From Tillus elongatus (lineage: Eukaryota > Arthropoda > Insecta > Coleoptera > Cleridae): 64,000 bases of DNA. Below are positions 1 to 17,538 of the stretch, one piece after another. Position 1 is the stretch's first letter. Each line of letters opens with the position of its first letter. The DNA is taken from the NCBI GenBank assembly GCA_964006375.1, contig OZ023266.1, forward strand, positions 17,764,090 through 17,828,089. Direction: 5' to 3'. Position numbers and translations under genes: made by a program. The notes beneath the pieces were generated by a model. It was not told the origin of the DNA. It ran no database searches and saw only the letters and a program-made list of their open reading frames with translations.

Positions 1-48
1 CATTCGATTCAGAGGCACACGTTCTTACCTCTTAACCACCGAGGCTCT
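1..48 (-). mobile_element. tRNA-derived SINE head (partial, runs off the window)
   Basis: On the minus strand this matches the head of the SINE at 20301, including the run CCTCGGTGGTT, an A-box-like stretch, and the words GTGTGCCTCTGAATCGA. The rest of the element would lie left of position 1. A-box and B-box heads of this kind drive RNA polymerase III transcription of SINEs. The call rests on similarity to the longer copy in this window. Confidence 0.55.
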
Positions 49-636
49 TACAAGAGGGGATGAAAGTCAATAAAAATAAAAATTATGGTCATAATAATAA
101 TATTAATAATAACAGTTTTTATTCATTCCTTAAATACCCAGATGGGCCTGGAGCACGACAATGGGCACACAACACAATATTCTGTTCAATAAACTACCAT
201 ATAAGAAACTATTAGATAATAAAATGCAGCAGTAACAGAATAATCCATAAAATAAAAATTATAAACATTTATACCATGACACACGTACACTTAAAATAAT
301 AATAACAACAATCACTGTATCTAATTCCATATACAATATAATGTACTGCAACAAGCATGGATCATGTCAGAAAATAAAACAAAACACAATCTAAATAGCT
401 CATCAATACAAACAAAACACAAACAATGCCATAAAAATTCAAAATATGTACAATTAAAAATTTGGTACACAGCTAAAGTGGACATCATAAAACATTTATC
501 ATTAACAATTGGCACTATAAAAGCATTCCAATCTATACAAAACCTAGTCAGTGAGAACCATTCCCAGATGTACCTTAAGCCTGTGAGAGAGAAAGCTTCT
601 AACGTCGCTGTGGAGGTGATTGTAGAGCTTAATGTC
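49..636. other. AT-rich stretch, nothing recognised
   Basis: There is low-complexity AAT/AATA-rich DNA at about 60-120, then sequence without a recognisable coding, RNA or terminal-repeat signal. Short open frames on both strands have no recognisable protein similarity. The last 40-50 bases may already belong to the LINE that follows. Confidence 0.4.
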
Positions 637-2205
637 GAGATCCCAGCAATTGTTCTCAAAAAATGCGCCCCACGACTTGCTCCTGTCCTGACTCGTCTGT
701 TTTAGACATCTTACAATATAAGCATATTCCTAATAACTGGAAAACTGCTCGAGTAAAACCCGTCCCCAAGAAAGAATCCAAAGCGCTTCCTAGCAACTAC
801 AGGCCTATTTCTCTCCTTTCAGTCATCTCTAAAGTGATGGAAAAGTATATACACACAGATTTCCTAAAGTTTCTTGAAAAACACAGTCTAATCCACGAGA
901 GGCAGTAAGGATTCCGCCAGCGCAGATCAACTGCCGACCTCCTTTTCTTTGTCTCCCATTCTTGGAACAAGTCTATGGAACTACACGGTGAATCCTAGAT
1001 TGTCGCTCTAGACATGTCCAAATTATTCGACCAGGTCTGGCACGCAGCGCTGTTTAATAAACTTCCCGCATATGGCCTACCACCAAAACTCTGTACTTGG
1101 ACAGCAAATTTCCTCTCCAACCAGAGCATTTCTGTTGTCGTGGATGGCCATTCCTCTAAACTGTATCCAATTAATGCAGGAGTCCGTCAAGGTTCAGCTT
1201 TAGCCCCCTACTTTGTTTCTTCTCCACATCAATGACCTCCTCTCTAGCACATTTAACCAAGTTCACAGTTACGCGGACGACAGCACCCTCCATTGAAATA
1301 TACAATATTCTAAGTATGTCTCTTTAGCTCAGTTAGATGAGGATCGGAGACTCATGGAGGGTTTTGTCTCTGTGGATCTCTAAAAAATATTAGACTGGGG
1401 AAGTAGAAATCTTGTACAATTCAACTCCACCAAATATCAGTATTGCTTTTTATCTCATAAGAGATACACCAGCCCTAGACCCATCACAATTAACAACCAA
1501 GTTATTCAAAGTAATGAGTCCTTTTCACTTGCTGGCATTCAAAGTAATGAGTCATTTTCACTTGTTGGCATTCCTGTGGATCGAAATCTCAATTGGCATC
1601 AACATGTTACATCAATTGCAGAAGCGGCTGCTAAGAAATAAGGTTTCCTCTTCCGGGCTCGCAAATACTTTTCACCTGCTATTCTCTATACCTTATATAC
1701 TTCACAAATAAGGCCAAACCTCGAATACTGCTCCCACATCCGAGGTGCCGCTGCCGCTTCTACACTCGCTCTTCCTAGACTACATTCAGAAGCCAGCTAT
1801 ACGTCTCATAAGTGACCCTACCCTTACCCAAAGGCTACCATCCTTTGCCCACCGACGTGCCGTTGGTGACCTCTCTCTCTTTTATAGATATCTGCACGGG
1901 CACTGCTCAGGGGAGCTTTCTTCCATAGTTCCTCCACCTGCTGCCCCCAACAGATCTACCAGGGAAACAGAGCGAATGCACCCTTTCACTGTCCAGGTCA
2001 CCAGACATAGAAACATCTTGTTATACCCGCTCTTTTGTCCCGAGGACTTCAAAGTTGTGGAATTCCTTGCCGGCACATGTTTTTCCTTCTTCTCCGAACC
2101 TCCAAACCCTCAAGTCCAGAATTAACAAGTTGCCTCTTTCCCCTCTGTCGACACCCACGGTACGATAGTATTTAGGCTGTAAACCCTCCTGGTGTGTTGT
2201 TGAAA
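637..2205 (+). pseudogene. Non-LTR retrotransposon reverse transcriptase relic, copy A
   Basis: This is a broken ORF2 of a Jockey/CR1-superfamily LINE, aligning end to end with the copies at 36150-38000 (+) and 40905-42465 (-). Visible RT landmarks are SNYRPISLLSV (fingers), an altered motif A (SKLFDQVWH), motif B (INAGVRQGS), and the YADDST catalytic motif at about 1270 in a shifted frame. There is a stop after the position matching LIHERQ, a frameshift at the ALAP position, and further lesions downstream. The upstream endonuclease is missing, consistent with 5' truncation. The 3' end carries the same short untranslated tail as the other copies. Confidence 0.88.
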
Positions 2206-2689
2206 TATATTTAAAACAAATTAATGACCTGATGATACACATTTCTTTGCATCGATGTAATATGTGTCTTTGGTGCCCTTAAATCTCCACTTCTTGTATG
2301 ATAAGTATGTCTGCTCTTGCAACTACTAAAGCAGACATAATTTTCCTTAAGAAATATTATACTCTCGACAACATACAATGATCGAACAATAAGAATATTT
2401 ATGTTTCAGGTGAAATATCAGTCTTATAAAACGTTTTTGAACCAAAAACATTCTGTCAGTTTGCCTCTGTGAGTTGCCCCAAAAAATTATCACATGTCTC
2501 AGTTTAGAAGATACATATGCACGATACCCTCTTATAGGACCTTTGTGCTAATATGTACATTAATCACTCTCATAGCATACAAAAAACAATTAAGTCCGAC
2601 AGCTATTTACATGACTCTTCCATCTTCCAGTCCAGTCGTTCATCAAGATGTACACCTAAAATTTAACAGTACTTTGATATTTTATCCTC
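2206..2689. other. AT-rich stretch, nothing recognised
   Basis: This is sequence between two LINE relics. A 68-codon frame at 2494-2700 has no recognisable similarity and lies next to a minus-strand RT relic, so it is probably fortuitous. No terminal repeats or RNA genes are visible. Confidence 0.35.
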
Positions 2690-3125
2690 TCACCATATAG
2701 CATTAAGCTTTGTGCACTGTTTGATTTATTAAAGTCAAATGAAAAGTTAATTATCTGCGTCTTGTCAGCGTTTAATCACAAGTTATTGAATTCAAAGTGT
2801 TCTTTCATTTTCTTACATTAGTATCCATTTTGCCTACCGAGAGTGTCTCATCCTGACATGCTTGAATCACAGCAGTATCATCTCAAAACATAATAATTTT
2901 ATTGTCCTCAAATTTTAGCGTTTGTTGCTCGTCACTGGCATATAAAACGTAGAGAGGAGGTCCCTATACAAAATCTTGTGAAACCCCTCTCCAAGTATTG
3001 TTGTAAGGTGATACTATAGTTTCACCTGTTCTATTATATGCTGTAGTTGCTTACGCGAATTCAGGTAAGACCCAATTAATTTGAAAGCAACTCCTCTTAT
3101 TCCATTAAGCTGAAATTTCTCTCAT
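2690..3125 (-). pseudogene. Second LINE family: Jockey-type RT fragment
   Basis: Minus-strand translation shows an RT core. GIRGVAFKLIGSYLNSRKQ is followed by a decayed motif B (GVSQ, then GPPLYVLYASD), the catalytic-site relic MF-stop-DDTA near 2885, and a downstream KTQIINF block. These match the order G-x-P-Q-G, L-L-Y, A-D-D of Jockey-like elements. A stop lies in the catalytic block and another in motif B. It differs from copy A and represents a separate LINE family. Confidence 0.7.
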
Positions 3126-3225
3126 CTTGCAATATTTATTCAGTCAAGGAACGTTGCCAACATAATGTCGGATGATGTCCGAAGGGACTTCAGGTCAATC
3201 ATAGAACAAGTTAATTTCGTACCTT

Positions 3226-3785
3226 AAATCACGTCTTACCTTCGTACCCTAGCCTCCACGCTGAATCAAGCCAGAGAACGCCATGAGCGCCAACAAGATC
3301 TTATAAAAAGCTATGCTGACATCAGGAGAAGAGACGATTCTTTTAATTTATCGTATTTGGTACTAGTCAATACCCATGTAATAAGCAAAGCCAAGGCATG
3401 CGTATCCTCTAAGTTTGTTCCTAAACGGGATGGACCCTATTGGATCTCTAAGCTTGTGAGTCCCACTTCTTAATAAATTGTGAGCCCCAATGATCCAACT
3501 AAACCTTTAGGTATTTATCTCGTGTCTGCGCTTACCAAATATGCTCATGCAGAAAATGGAGTAAGTCATCCAGTTCCAGTACATCCCATTCGCCGCCGAG
3601 GACGCCCTAGAAACCCCACACCTCCAGGTCAGATAGCTTCATCCGCTCTATGTGTTGTAACTCCAATAAGGAAGGAGCTCCCGCTGCGAGAAGCAACAGT
3701 TAGTGATGTGCGTGAAGTGCGTTCTCATGTATTGTCGCACAATTCCTCACGGATGCGCAAACCTAAGCTCATTTTTAACCTTTGA
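3226..3785 (+). pseudogene. Gypsy-type LTR retrotransposon integrase C-terminal relic
   Basis: One frame reads through the integrase C-terminal region of a Ty3/Gypsy-like polyprotein. It shows ARERHERQQDL, a VNTHVISKAK stretch, SKFVPKRDGPYWISKLVSP, then after two adjacent stops at about 3474-3479 IVSPNDPTKPLG, VSALTKY and a basic RRRGRPRNP tail. The order SKF-PKRDGPY, LG-Y-VSALT, basic tail is typical of the chromodomain-like integrase end. No LTRs are recognisable nearby, so this is an isolated fragment. Confidence 0.75.
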
Positions 3786-4011
3786 CCCTATTGTTGTTGT
3801 CTCCCACCCGAGGGCGGGTTCTCCAAATCAGTGCTCATCACAGGTTCCAATCTTCACTCATATAACTCCATCTCCTGAACGCTACCATCTTCGAACGTGT
3901 CATGAGGAAGAAGTTCTGTGCAGGCCTCAGACAACAGTGTGGGTTTTGATTTTACGACAAATATACACCACTTTACGGCCGTTCTCGCCTAACTTACTGT
4001 GTAAAGACTAT

Positions 4012-6390
<2,379 letters not shown>

Positions 6391-7062
6391 AGTTTTATTC
6401 GTTTGTAATTAGCTCCATAATCAGTCAATATAAGCGGTAGTTTATATTTTGTTAACTAGTTAAATAAAGGTGTTTGTGTAAAAGCCGTCCTTTAAACTGA
6501 TTGTTCACCGCTACAAAGTTATGTAAGATATGTTTTGCATAAAATCAGCATCATAACTGAATGGAAAAATATATCTGCGCGTTCTTGACTTTTATTGGCA
6601 AAAATATCAAAGCCTGATAACCTAATCAATAAATATAAGTAAGTGGGTATCAGTATTAATTACCATTTGTTACAGCAACGTGTTTACTCTAATACACGCG
6701 TATTCTAAAATATGATTTGTTTAATGATTCAATGATACATGTATACAATCTTAAATATATTTATTTAATTTGACACAGAAAATTTGAAAAGCACTTATTT
6801 ACTACTGCAGTTCTCCAAATACAACCCAAGTAACCCGAATCATATTTTTATCTCATAAAAGTACAGAAACAATGTATTTAAGTGAATGGAATAGAACACA
6901 AGATGGCAATATATTTCTAGATAATATAAATTATCAACCTCTCCAGTATTTTAAATAAAAGTGAAGTTGAAAGTAGAGATTTAGTGTTGCTGCAACCTCA
7001 CATGTGTCCAGACAGCCAATCGTAGATTTTAGTTAGCACTTCTTTGAAAAACACACTTCAAA
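6391..7062. other. Upstream region of transporter gene 1
   Basis: No transposon or coding signal was recognised. It lies directly 5' of the first coding exon and probably holds the promoter. A weak TATA-like TAAATAAAAG is at about 6952, with a TTTAGTG initiator-like word some 27 bases later. Neither is strong enough to call as a site. Confidence 0.3.
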
Positions 7063-7093
7063 ATGAACTTCGTCTTTGTGGCAATGACAGCAG
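7063..7093 (+). CDS. Sugar transporter gene 1, first coding exon (31 nt)
   Basis: ATG in the context TTCAAAATG opens ten codons (MNFVFVAMTA) plus one base, followed by the splice donor GTAAAT at 7094. Joined to the acceptor at 13639/13640, the split codon becomes GCT (Ala). The frame then continues into NIIAFIAATN, completing a hydrophobic first membrane helix that exon 2 alone lacks. Gene 2 has an exon of exactly the same length and phase at 46707, which is the main support. No alternative start in frame with exon 2 was seen close to it. Transcript evidence is absent. Confidence 0.62.
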
Positions 7094-7261
7094 GTAAATA
7101 AAGCACATTCATTCATTTAAATTTTAAATAGAATGCTACTTTTTGACTTTATGCAAAACTTTAAACTCTCTGACATTCTTTGAGTATTTATTTGAAATTA
7201 TAAACTTAGAGGGAGTGATTTGGTTTAAGCTTCTTCGTATGATGACACTAACACTTTATTT

Positions 7262-7362
7262 TTACCAAATTTTCGTAGACAAAATTCGCTGAGACCGAGA
7301 CTTTTGTATTTTGAAAAAAAATTAGGACCCCTGGAGCCCATACTTGGGGTCAGTTTCAAAAT

Positions 7363-7436
<74 letters not shown>

Positions 7437-7440
7437 TTTA
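7262..7440 (+). mobile_element. E2: decayed 5' part of an E element with (TA)n
   Basis: A degenerate start hairpin (about 7270-7290), the GAGACTTTTGTATTTTG block and the GGACCCCTGGAGCCCATA block precede a TA array at about 7367-7431. The 3' half of the family is missing. It lies in intron 1 of transporter gene 1. Confidence 0.6.
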
Positions 7441-7528
7441 AATATTTATGTACAATTTTTTTAACATAAAAAACATTTCTCTTCGTATTGTGAATTTTAT
7501 TGCATAACTGCGGTCTGCAATGTAGATA

Positions 7529-8557
7529 CAGTTTGTTTCACTATAAGTGGCGGCAATTCATTGTTTCATAACGGGTGAGCCGATTTTCAAAAAAAAATTC
7601 TTGAAATAAGGTACTCCAAGAGCTCCACATCCTGGTATGCATTATTTTAAGATTCGCTTTTTCCATAGCCTACTAGGCTACTACGCTACTACTACCCTAC
7701 TACGCTTCAAATGTTTCAATCGATATAGGCACTTCTGTGAGCCACAAATCGCACGTTTCAATACCGTAATTTATACAGAATGTTCACATCTTGAGTGCAA
7801 AAAATAAAAAAATCGACTTTTCTGGAGTGCCCTGTGTAACCGCTACTGAATGTCTTGCAAATATTACATTTCCAATGGATTAAGAGTCACGTAGTATATT
7901 ATTTCACACAATATCATCCGAATTTCTTAAACAGAGTGTTCATAATAAATACGGAAACATACCCTTTTCCAATATATTACCCAATTTGGACTTTGATCGG
8001 ACCAGCATCTTAAATTTTGGGAAGACACCACTCCATTATTTCTGAAAGTAGCTAAGTCAAAAGGGAAACCTGTGATGAGCACTGATAAGTACACTTGGAG
8101 AACTCAAATGACCACAACATATCTTTTTAAAAACCTGACGATCGTTTCATTAACAAAGTTAGCGTCATCAGAGGATTAAAATTATATTTTTCATCTTACT
8201 TATCAGTGCTCATCGCAGGTTCCAAGCTTTACTCAGTTACTTTGTGTGAACTCATACACTAGGTGACTCTTAATAACATACACTCTGTATAAGTTACGAT
8301 ATTGAAACTTGGGATTTATGACCGTACAGATGTGCCTAAGTCGATAGTAATATTTGTTTTTCTTTTCGTAAAAAATGCCTAATATGCTTTAGTCATTTTT
8401 GGGGTCTTATTTGTTTGCATAGTAGGCTATCGAAAAAGCGAATTAAAATAAGGCATCCCAGGATTCTGGAGCGTTTGGAGTACTTAATTAAATTATTTTT
8501 TTGAAAATCGGCTGACCTGTTATGAAATAATGGATTGTCGCCCCTTAAAGTGAAACA

Positions 8558-8560
<3 letters not shown>
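7529..8560. mobile_element. Foldback transposon G with about 260-bp inverted arms
   Basis: The arm at 7529-7790 is the reverse complement of 8287-8560 at roughly 75-80 percent by eye. Both carry TTTCAC, CATAAC and the AGCCGATTTTCAAAAAAA block. A second, inner inverted pair (GATGAGCACTGATAAGTA at about 8084 and its complement at about 8197) makes the whole unit palindromic. Dinucleotide TA flanks both ends, fitting a Tc1/mariner-type target. No transposase is inside, so it is a non-autonomous derivative in intron 1 of gene 1. Confidence 0.7.
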
Positions 8561-8652
<92 letters not shown>

Positions 8653-8662
8653 CATACATACA
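8561..8662. repeat. (TA)n array between two transposons
   Basis: About 90 bp of pure TA followed by CATA/CAAT units separates the right end of element G from the left end of element F. It is probably the remains of an E-family array into which both elements inserted. Confidence 0.9.
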
Positions 8663-9195
8663 ATCAGGGTAGTTCAAATTCGAGCCTCACCATTGGGATC
8701 TTCTAAACCGTAAGATACGAGGATGGTTAAATTAAGGCAAAGTTGCGTGTTTCTATGCTGATCAATCATCTGAAAGATAATTTGAGATAACATTCTTAGT
8801 TTCTTATTTATTAGAAAAAAAACGGAAATTTTCAATTTTTGTTTTTTTCATTTTCAAGCGAATAACGAAAAAACTAGATTTTTTTGACTATACATTGTTA
8901 GGACACCTTTTTATGGGAAATCTAAATATGTCATCATATTTTCCAAGGCGTTCTTGATGCAACAGTTACAATACTTAACTTTGTTTTTTCTTATGGGCGC
9001 CAGATACAATGATATATCACACGATACAATCACATCTTACCTGCAATCAAAATAAAATAAAAAAACTTTTCTACCAAGAGTGCTTTGGAAGGGACGCCAT
9101 TAATTTGTTTAACAATCTAAATATTGACAGTTCAGCAAAACTTTGATGTTCATAGCATTTTTGTACATTGTGTCTGTGACATTTATTCAAAAATC

Positions 9196-9300
9196 ATGAA
9201 TTTTACAAATGAAGAAAAGAGAAACATGATAAAGCTATAAAAACTTTTTAAATGAATATCCGGAAAGGCGGCAACCACATTATTTTTATTTTAACGGCTA
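9196..9300 (+). pseudogene. Transposase N-terminus relic inside F
   Basis: ATG at 9196 begins MNFTNEEKRNMIKL, and after a frame change EYPERRQPHYF follows. This matches the start of arthropod transposases with a DUF4817-type helix-turn-helix, whose N-terminus usually reads as a start, an acidic stretch, then ERYPERRQP. Stops break the frame and everything after this domain has been deleted. Confidence 0.6.
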
Positions 9301-9545
9301 GATCGTAATCTAAAAGAATATGGTTTATTTACAAAACCCAAAAACCGACGGTGACGAAAATATAGTACAACAAACATCAGAGTTTGGCTGAACTGTCAAT
9401 ATTTAGATCGCTAACAAATTTATTTGCGTCCAAAGCACTCTTCGCAGAAACGATTTTTTTTTTAATTTTGATAGCAGGTAAGATGCGATCGTATCATGTG
9501 ATATATCATTGTAATAAAAAAAACTTCTTAAAAAAGTAAAAGCCT

Positions 9546-10663
<1,118 letters not shown>

Positions 10664-10996
10664 TGAAAAAATCTAATATGGCGCCCATAAGAAAAATCAA
10701 AGTTAAGTATTGTAACTCTTGCATCAAGAACGCCTTGGAAAATATGACATATTTAGATTGCCCATAAAAAAGTATCCTAACAGTGCCGTAGTTGTTTCGA
10801 TATTCGCTCGAAAACACACAAATTAAAATTGAAAATTTCCGGTTTTTGTTCAAATAATTCAAAACTAAAAATGTCACCTCAAATTTTCTGTCAGATAATT
10901 GATCAGCATCGAAACGCGCAACTTTTCCCCATTCACCATCCTCGTATCTGGTACGGTTTACAAGATCCCAATGGTGAGGCTCAAATTTGAACTACC

Positions 10997-10999
<3 letters not shown>

Positions 11000-11091
<92 letters not shown>

Positions 11092-11110
11092 TTGAAACTG
11101 ACCTCGGACC
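11000..11110 (-). repeat. (TA)n array with E-element 5' flank remnant
   Basis: About 88 bp of TA is followed by AAACTGACCTCGGA, the inverted form of the block that precedes TA arrays in E elements. It is the outer half of the E copy into which F inserted. Confidence 0.65.
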
Positions 11111-11716
11111 ACTCAAGCTTTATTTTTTATTTTTCATTACATGAGAATTATAACTACCATCCATAATTGATTTATTGCCAAAATTTGACACCTTAAAATT
11201 AGAACTTGGATTTAGATATACATACTTTAAAATATATCGGTTATACATTGCAGGTACAAATCCAACGTAAGCAAAAACTTTATGTTCGATGAAATGTTAT
11301 CATACAGATCAATCATTTTGTTATAAAAGCTACAGACAGTTTTCAAACATTTCAATTGGCAAAACTAAACAATTTGTGCTGAATTAGTTTCATATAATAA
11401 CAAATCTCACAGTAATTTAAAACAAAGCCGCCAAAAATATATAGGTTGTCCAATAAATTGTTTTTCAATTTGAAAATAAGTGCTACTATCTTTATGTTGT
11501 TATTAGAATATTAGGCGATAATTTCCAGCCACTCTAAGTAAGCAATTGTTATAAAAATTCAAATACTATAATTAGGTAGAATTTTGTTAACAGTAAATAA
11601 GGGTGCACAACGTATAATAAGATCCAGAAATTATCTGTGATTTTTGTAAAGAATCTGTTAAAGTTTGACATACAAAAGTTGAATATTAACAAAACTCTGA
11701 ATTTTAAAAAATCTGT
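11111..11716. other. Intron DNA of transporter gene 1, nothing recognised
   Basis: This is AT-rich sequence without recognisable repeats. It contains a 13-nt stretch at 11254-11266 bounded by perfect-looking AG and GTAAGC signals, which would break the reading frame if used as an exon. Confidence 0.4.
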
Positions 11717-13487
<1,771 letters not shown>

Positions 13488-13639
13488 TAAACCTGCTACA
13501 GAGAAGAAAACTAGCATTTGGGAAGTCTCTATATTTGTATTTAGTTTATATTTTCTCTATTTCCAATGTTATTAAACATATTAATAACCTTATCATTACG
13601 TAATGTAAAGGCATTTTTTAATCAGTTCTTCTTTTCCAG

Positions 13640-14949
13640 CTAATATCATTGCGTTTATCGCTGCCACAAACTTAACATGGTCTTCATCAGTTCTGGAGAA
13701 GCTCAAATCGGACCCGGATGTTTTTGGTCACACAATATCAGGTGAAGAATCGTCATGGATAGGGTCTTTCCTCGCAGTAGGAGCCATCCTTGGACCATTC
13801 ATGTTTGGATATGCTGCTGACAAATTTGGCCGAAAGTATACAATAATGTCTTTAGGAGTGCCATTCCTGATATCATATCTGATGTTTGCCTTTGGAAAAA
13901 GCGTGGTGGTGTTCTGCATCGCCAGATTTTTACTTGGCATGCCAGTTGGAGGAACTTTCACAGTATTACCAATGTACATCGGAGAAGTATCTACTGACGA
14001 AAACAGAGGAATGCTGGGATCTGTATTTTCGGTGTTTCTCACCATAGGCTTATTATTTTCTTACTCCGTAGGACCATATGCATCTATCATGGTATTCAAT
14101 TTAATTTTGGCAGTGTTTCCTGTAATCTTTTTAGTTTCCTTCTTCTTAATTTGTCCAGAAAGTCCACATTACCTCATCAAGAAGGGAAGAATGAGCGAAG
14201 CTAAAGACTCCTTGCAGAAATTTCGCGGCCCGGACGTCGATGTACAAGCTGAACTAAAACAAATCGAAAATTTACTGAGAGAAACCGGGGAAGGTACTTT
14301 CTTTGACATATTTAAGTCAAAAGCTCTCATAAAAGCTTTCGTTATCGGAGTGTGTTTGATATCGTTCCAACAAATGTCTGGCATTAACGCTGTCCTTTTC
14401 TATGCACAAAAGATCTTCAAGGATACTGGCAGCAGCATGGAACCAGCTGTTGCTTCTATTATAGTCGGTGTTGTGCAGGTTCTTGCGACTTCAGTAACAC
14501 CTCTGGTAGCTGACAAGTTAGGACGGAAGGTCCTCCTAATGTTTTCTGGCATTGGCATGTTAATTTCAGAAATACCTCTTGGAGTTTATTTTTTCCTAAA
14601 AAAACAAAACCACGATGTTTCGAATATCGGTTGGTTGCCTATATTGTGTATGATTGTTTATATAATAACTTATAACGTTGGGTTCGGTACCATCGTATGG
14701 GCTATGATGGGAGAAATATTTCCAAGTAACGTAAAATCACCTTCGAATGCTTCAATTGCGACTGTCTGTTGGATTTTTGGATTTATTATTACGAAATTCT
14801 TCGAACCAGTTTCTGATGCAATCGGTATTGGTATTTGCTTCTGGATTTTTTCAGGATTTTGTGTAGGTGCATTAGTTTTTGTACAGTTATATGTTATTGA
14901 AACTAAAGGAAAGAGCCTGGAGGAAATTCAGATTCTCCTGTCCAAATAG
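13640..14949 (+). CDS. MFS sugar transporter gene 1 (Tret1-like), main exon
   Basis: This encodes residues 11-446 of a predicted 12-helix plasma-membrane sugar transporter of the major facilitator superfamily, closest in style to insect facilitated trehalose transporters. Family signatures are intact: DKFGRK at 71-76 (loop 2-3), a YIGE then ENRG stretch after helix 4, PESP at 183-186, QQMSGIN at 254-260 (helix 7, sugar binding), DKLGRK at 302-307, and ETKGKS at 431-436. The acceptor TTCTTCTTTTCCAG at 13626-13639 has a good pyrimidine tract, so the coding exon begins well upstream of the first internal ATG at 13801. The stop is TAG. Length is a little short for the family (450-500 usual) because the N-terminal tail is very short. 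Substrate is inferred from family only. Confidence 0.93.
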
Positions 14950-15667
14950 AAAATTTGACATGTATCAAATACAAACCACGGACTGCTTGATTGCTTATCA
15001 CTTAAATACTGTGATACGTTTTTAGTGACGCTGGGATACGTTTAGGGTATTTTGTAATGGTATTAATTTATTGTTTTATTTATTTAATTTTCTTTACTTT
15101 AAGAGAACCTAAAAAAATTATTCCATTGTTTTCTTAGCGTACGATGTCTGAGTTGTAAATAAAATTGCTGGATATAGAGGAACACGTTATAAGGTTATCA
15201 AAGATTGAAAACGACTTGATATCAATGTATTTTGGAAAACTATTAGATAGGATGTTTTTTTTTCATGTGTAATTTATATGTATGTACAATGTTGTTATTC
15301 AATGTTATTTTTTATTAGCCTATTATATCTATTATGCCTGTTTTTACATTGTTACTTATTTTTAAAATCTAGTATTTTTGAAAACATTTTTTATTAATTA
15401 TTTTAATTGTTACCAATTGTAGTAATTATTAAAAACCAGTAATTAGAACTGTTATAAGTTCTGTTGGGTTTTCTTTGTTATTAATAAATAAATTAATGTA
15501 GGTCGAGTACATTTTGGGTAACCAATTTTATCACAACACTATTCTAGACAAAACGATTTTTCGAAGCTAATCTGCCTTTATTAGCATATAAATAAACTTA
15601 TTGGAAAAAAATGTTGTGCTTCTTTTATATCTAAACGTCACTACATACTCGCTAAGTAATGTCATAG
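14950..15667 (+). other. 3' untranslated and downstream region of gene 1
   Basis: This is AT-rich sequence after the stop codon. A canonical AATAAA lies about 210 bp downstream; further AATAAA words occur near 15485 and 15590. No other gene or repeat was recognised before the start hairpin of E6. Confidence 0.45.
15158..15163 (+). terminator. Candidate polyadenylation signal of gene 1
   Basis: AATAAA occurs 209 bp after the stop codon, the first canonical signal in the 3' region. A cleavage site would be expected 10-30 bp further. Not proven without transcript ends. Confidence 0.45.
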
Positions 15668-15669
15668 GT

Positions 15670-15802
15670 TTTTAGTGAATTTTCTTAAAAAAAATTCACT
15701 AATGAGGAGATCCCGACTTTTGAATTTTGAAAAAATTTCTTCAAATGAGCGCTAATTAGGCCCCCCAGAACACATATCCGGGGTCAGTTTCGATTTTTAT
15801 AT

Positions 15803-15882
<80 letters not shown>

Positions 15883-16968
15883 TTATAGATATATGTATCA
15901 CACCGATAACTCAAAAAATAATGGGCCGATTTTGATCAAATTTGGTGAAAAAATTCCTTTTGCAAATGGCTTGGATGAGTTCGTTAGCGAGGAAAATCTG
16001 CCCAGGTTTTTCCGGAAAATTTTGTGTTTTCTTTTGAAAAAAAATTATATCTCCGGAATTAACAAAGTAAGGGCAACCAAATTTGGTACGCAGGTTTACA
16101 TCTTTATAGGTAAGTTACCTACCAAAATTTAGCTATGTAGGTCAAAAGACAAAAAAGTTATATGCATTTAAAGAAAAATAAATTGAGGTTTTCCTCAAAA
16201 CGTCAAAGTGGCGATTTAAAATGTCAAAATTGGCAACATTTAGGCAAATAACTTGAAACTAATACGGGCTATAGAAATAAAATGTCTCAAGAAGGATGTT
16301 TTACAAACCCTAAAGTCTTAGTTTCAACAGTCATTGTCCTTCATTTTACTAAAATATTTGCAGAAAATTCATTTCAAATAGACCCTTTCTCTGATGCTTG
16401 GCAGTAGCCTTAGCTATAGAGTTTATCATTTAATGGTATACAATTTTTGTCGAATTTTCGTAAAAAATCAATAAAGCTCAATATATCCGTTATTATATAA
16501 GATATGAAGAAAATTTGTATATATTAATTATAGGGTGTCTTGAGCTACATCTTAAAGTAATATTTGTATAATCACAGGGTGGCCCATAAGTCGTTGGTGA
16601 TACAAATTTCCTTTTTTTTTAATCAAACACGCCTTATGTTATTGCATTTTTGCATTTTCCATCGAAATATAATGCATGTTTGGACGAAAAGAAATTCTGG
16701 ACGCAGCAAGTGCGTTATGGTAGCGAATTTTGATCAAATGTTTCATATTTGAACAGCTCAATTTGCTATTAACCTATAAGGTTGACCAAGAAACGTGTTT
16801 TTTCGGGAACATTTTAAGTTAACTTTTGGAAATTTTTGTACATTTTCACACAATAAAGTTATTTTAATGGAACATGGCACATTGTTTTTACTATATAGGT
16901 TATATTGGTAACCAAATTTGATGCCTGCTTTCTTAAAAAAACACACATATTTGTTATTAAAAAGATTT
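15670..16968 (+). mobile_element. E6: long E element, 3' end truncated
   Basis: It begins with the TTAGTGAATTTTC hairpin and carries a TA array at about 15806-15878. After the array come the GTATCACACCGATAACTC block and a long interior. At about 16697 it has the internal GGACGCAGCAAGTGCG stem-loop followed by the CAATTTGCTATTAACC block. Homology to E7 and E12 stops near 16968, so the final stem-loop is missing. Confidence 0.72.
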
Positions 16969-17538
16969 TTATTATTTGTTCGATAACTAAATCCAGAACC
17001 CACAAAACTGTTAAAAAAGTCATTAATAAAGGAACGCACTAGTGAAGGCTGGTGCCTAAGATTTTTGGGTGTGCAGCTTAAAAAAATGTAAGGATGAATA
17101 ATATGCTGATTCAAGAAAACTTATAATTTTATGGCACATGAATTACCTACATTGATTTTCTCGGACAAGATAACAGTTTTTATTTTTTTTACTAAAAAAT
17201 ATCTCATTGCAGGAGAACAACTCAAAAGAACTCTTATATTTCCAATAGAACGAGGATTTAAAAAATAATTTTTAGTTGGGAAAATCTTGGCATACTATTT
17301 TTTTATTCAAAATTATCGAATTAAGTGCTCATACGCACGCCACTATTAAAGCTGAAAATTATGTTTCTTTTGAAAAAAAATGCATATTTATTAGCTGTCT
17401 CTCCGTACTAGATATCACCGAAATACCTCAAGCGGTTTCGAAAATATTAATTAATTTCCATTTTTTCCTTAAAACTTAACACCCCGTATTTTTGTAACAA
17501 AACATTTTTGGATCATAGGTTATAAAGCAAACAACATG
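16969..17538. other. Unassigned AT-rich stretch
   Basis: There is no recognised repeat end, RNA or protein domain. Short frames on both strands have no similarity I can name. Confidence 0.35.

Noticed and set aside
11254..11266. 13-nt microexon candidate with perfect-looking AG and GTAAGC borders in intron 1 of gene 1
   Set aside because: Including it between exon 1 and exon 2 puts a TAA right after the junction; direct joining keeps the frame, and gene 2 uses the same direct joining.
13801..13803. ATG at 13801 as the start of transporter gene 1
   Set aside because: It would delete helix 1 and part of helix 2, while the frame continues upstream with family-typical sequence to the acceptor at 13640.
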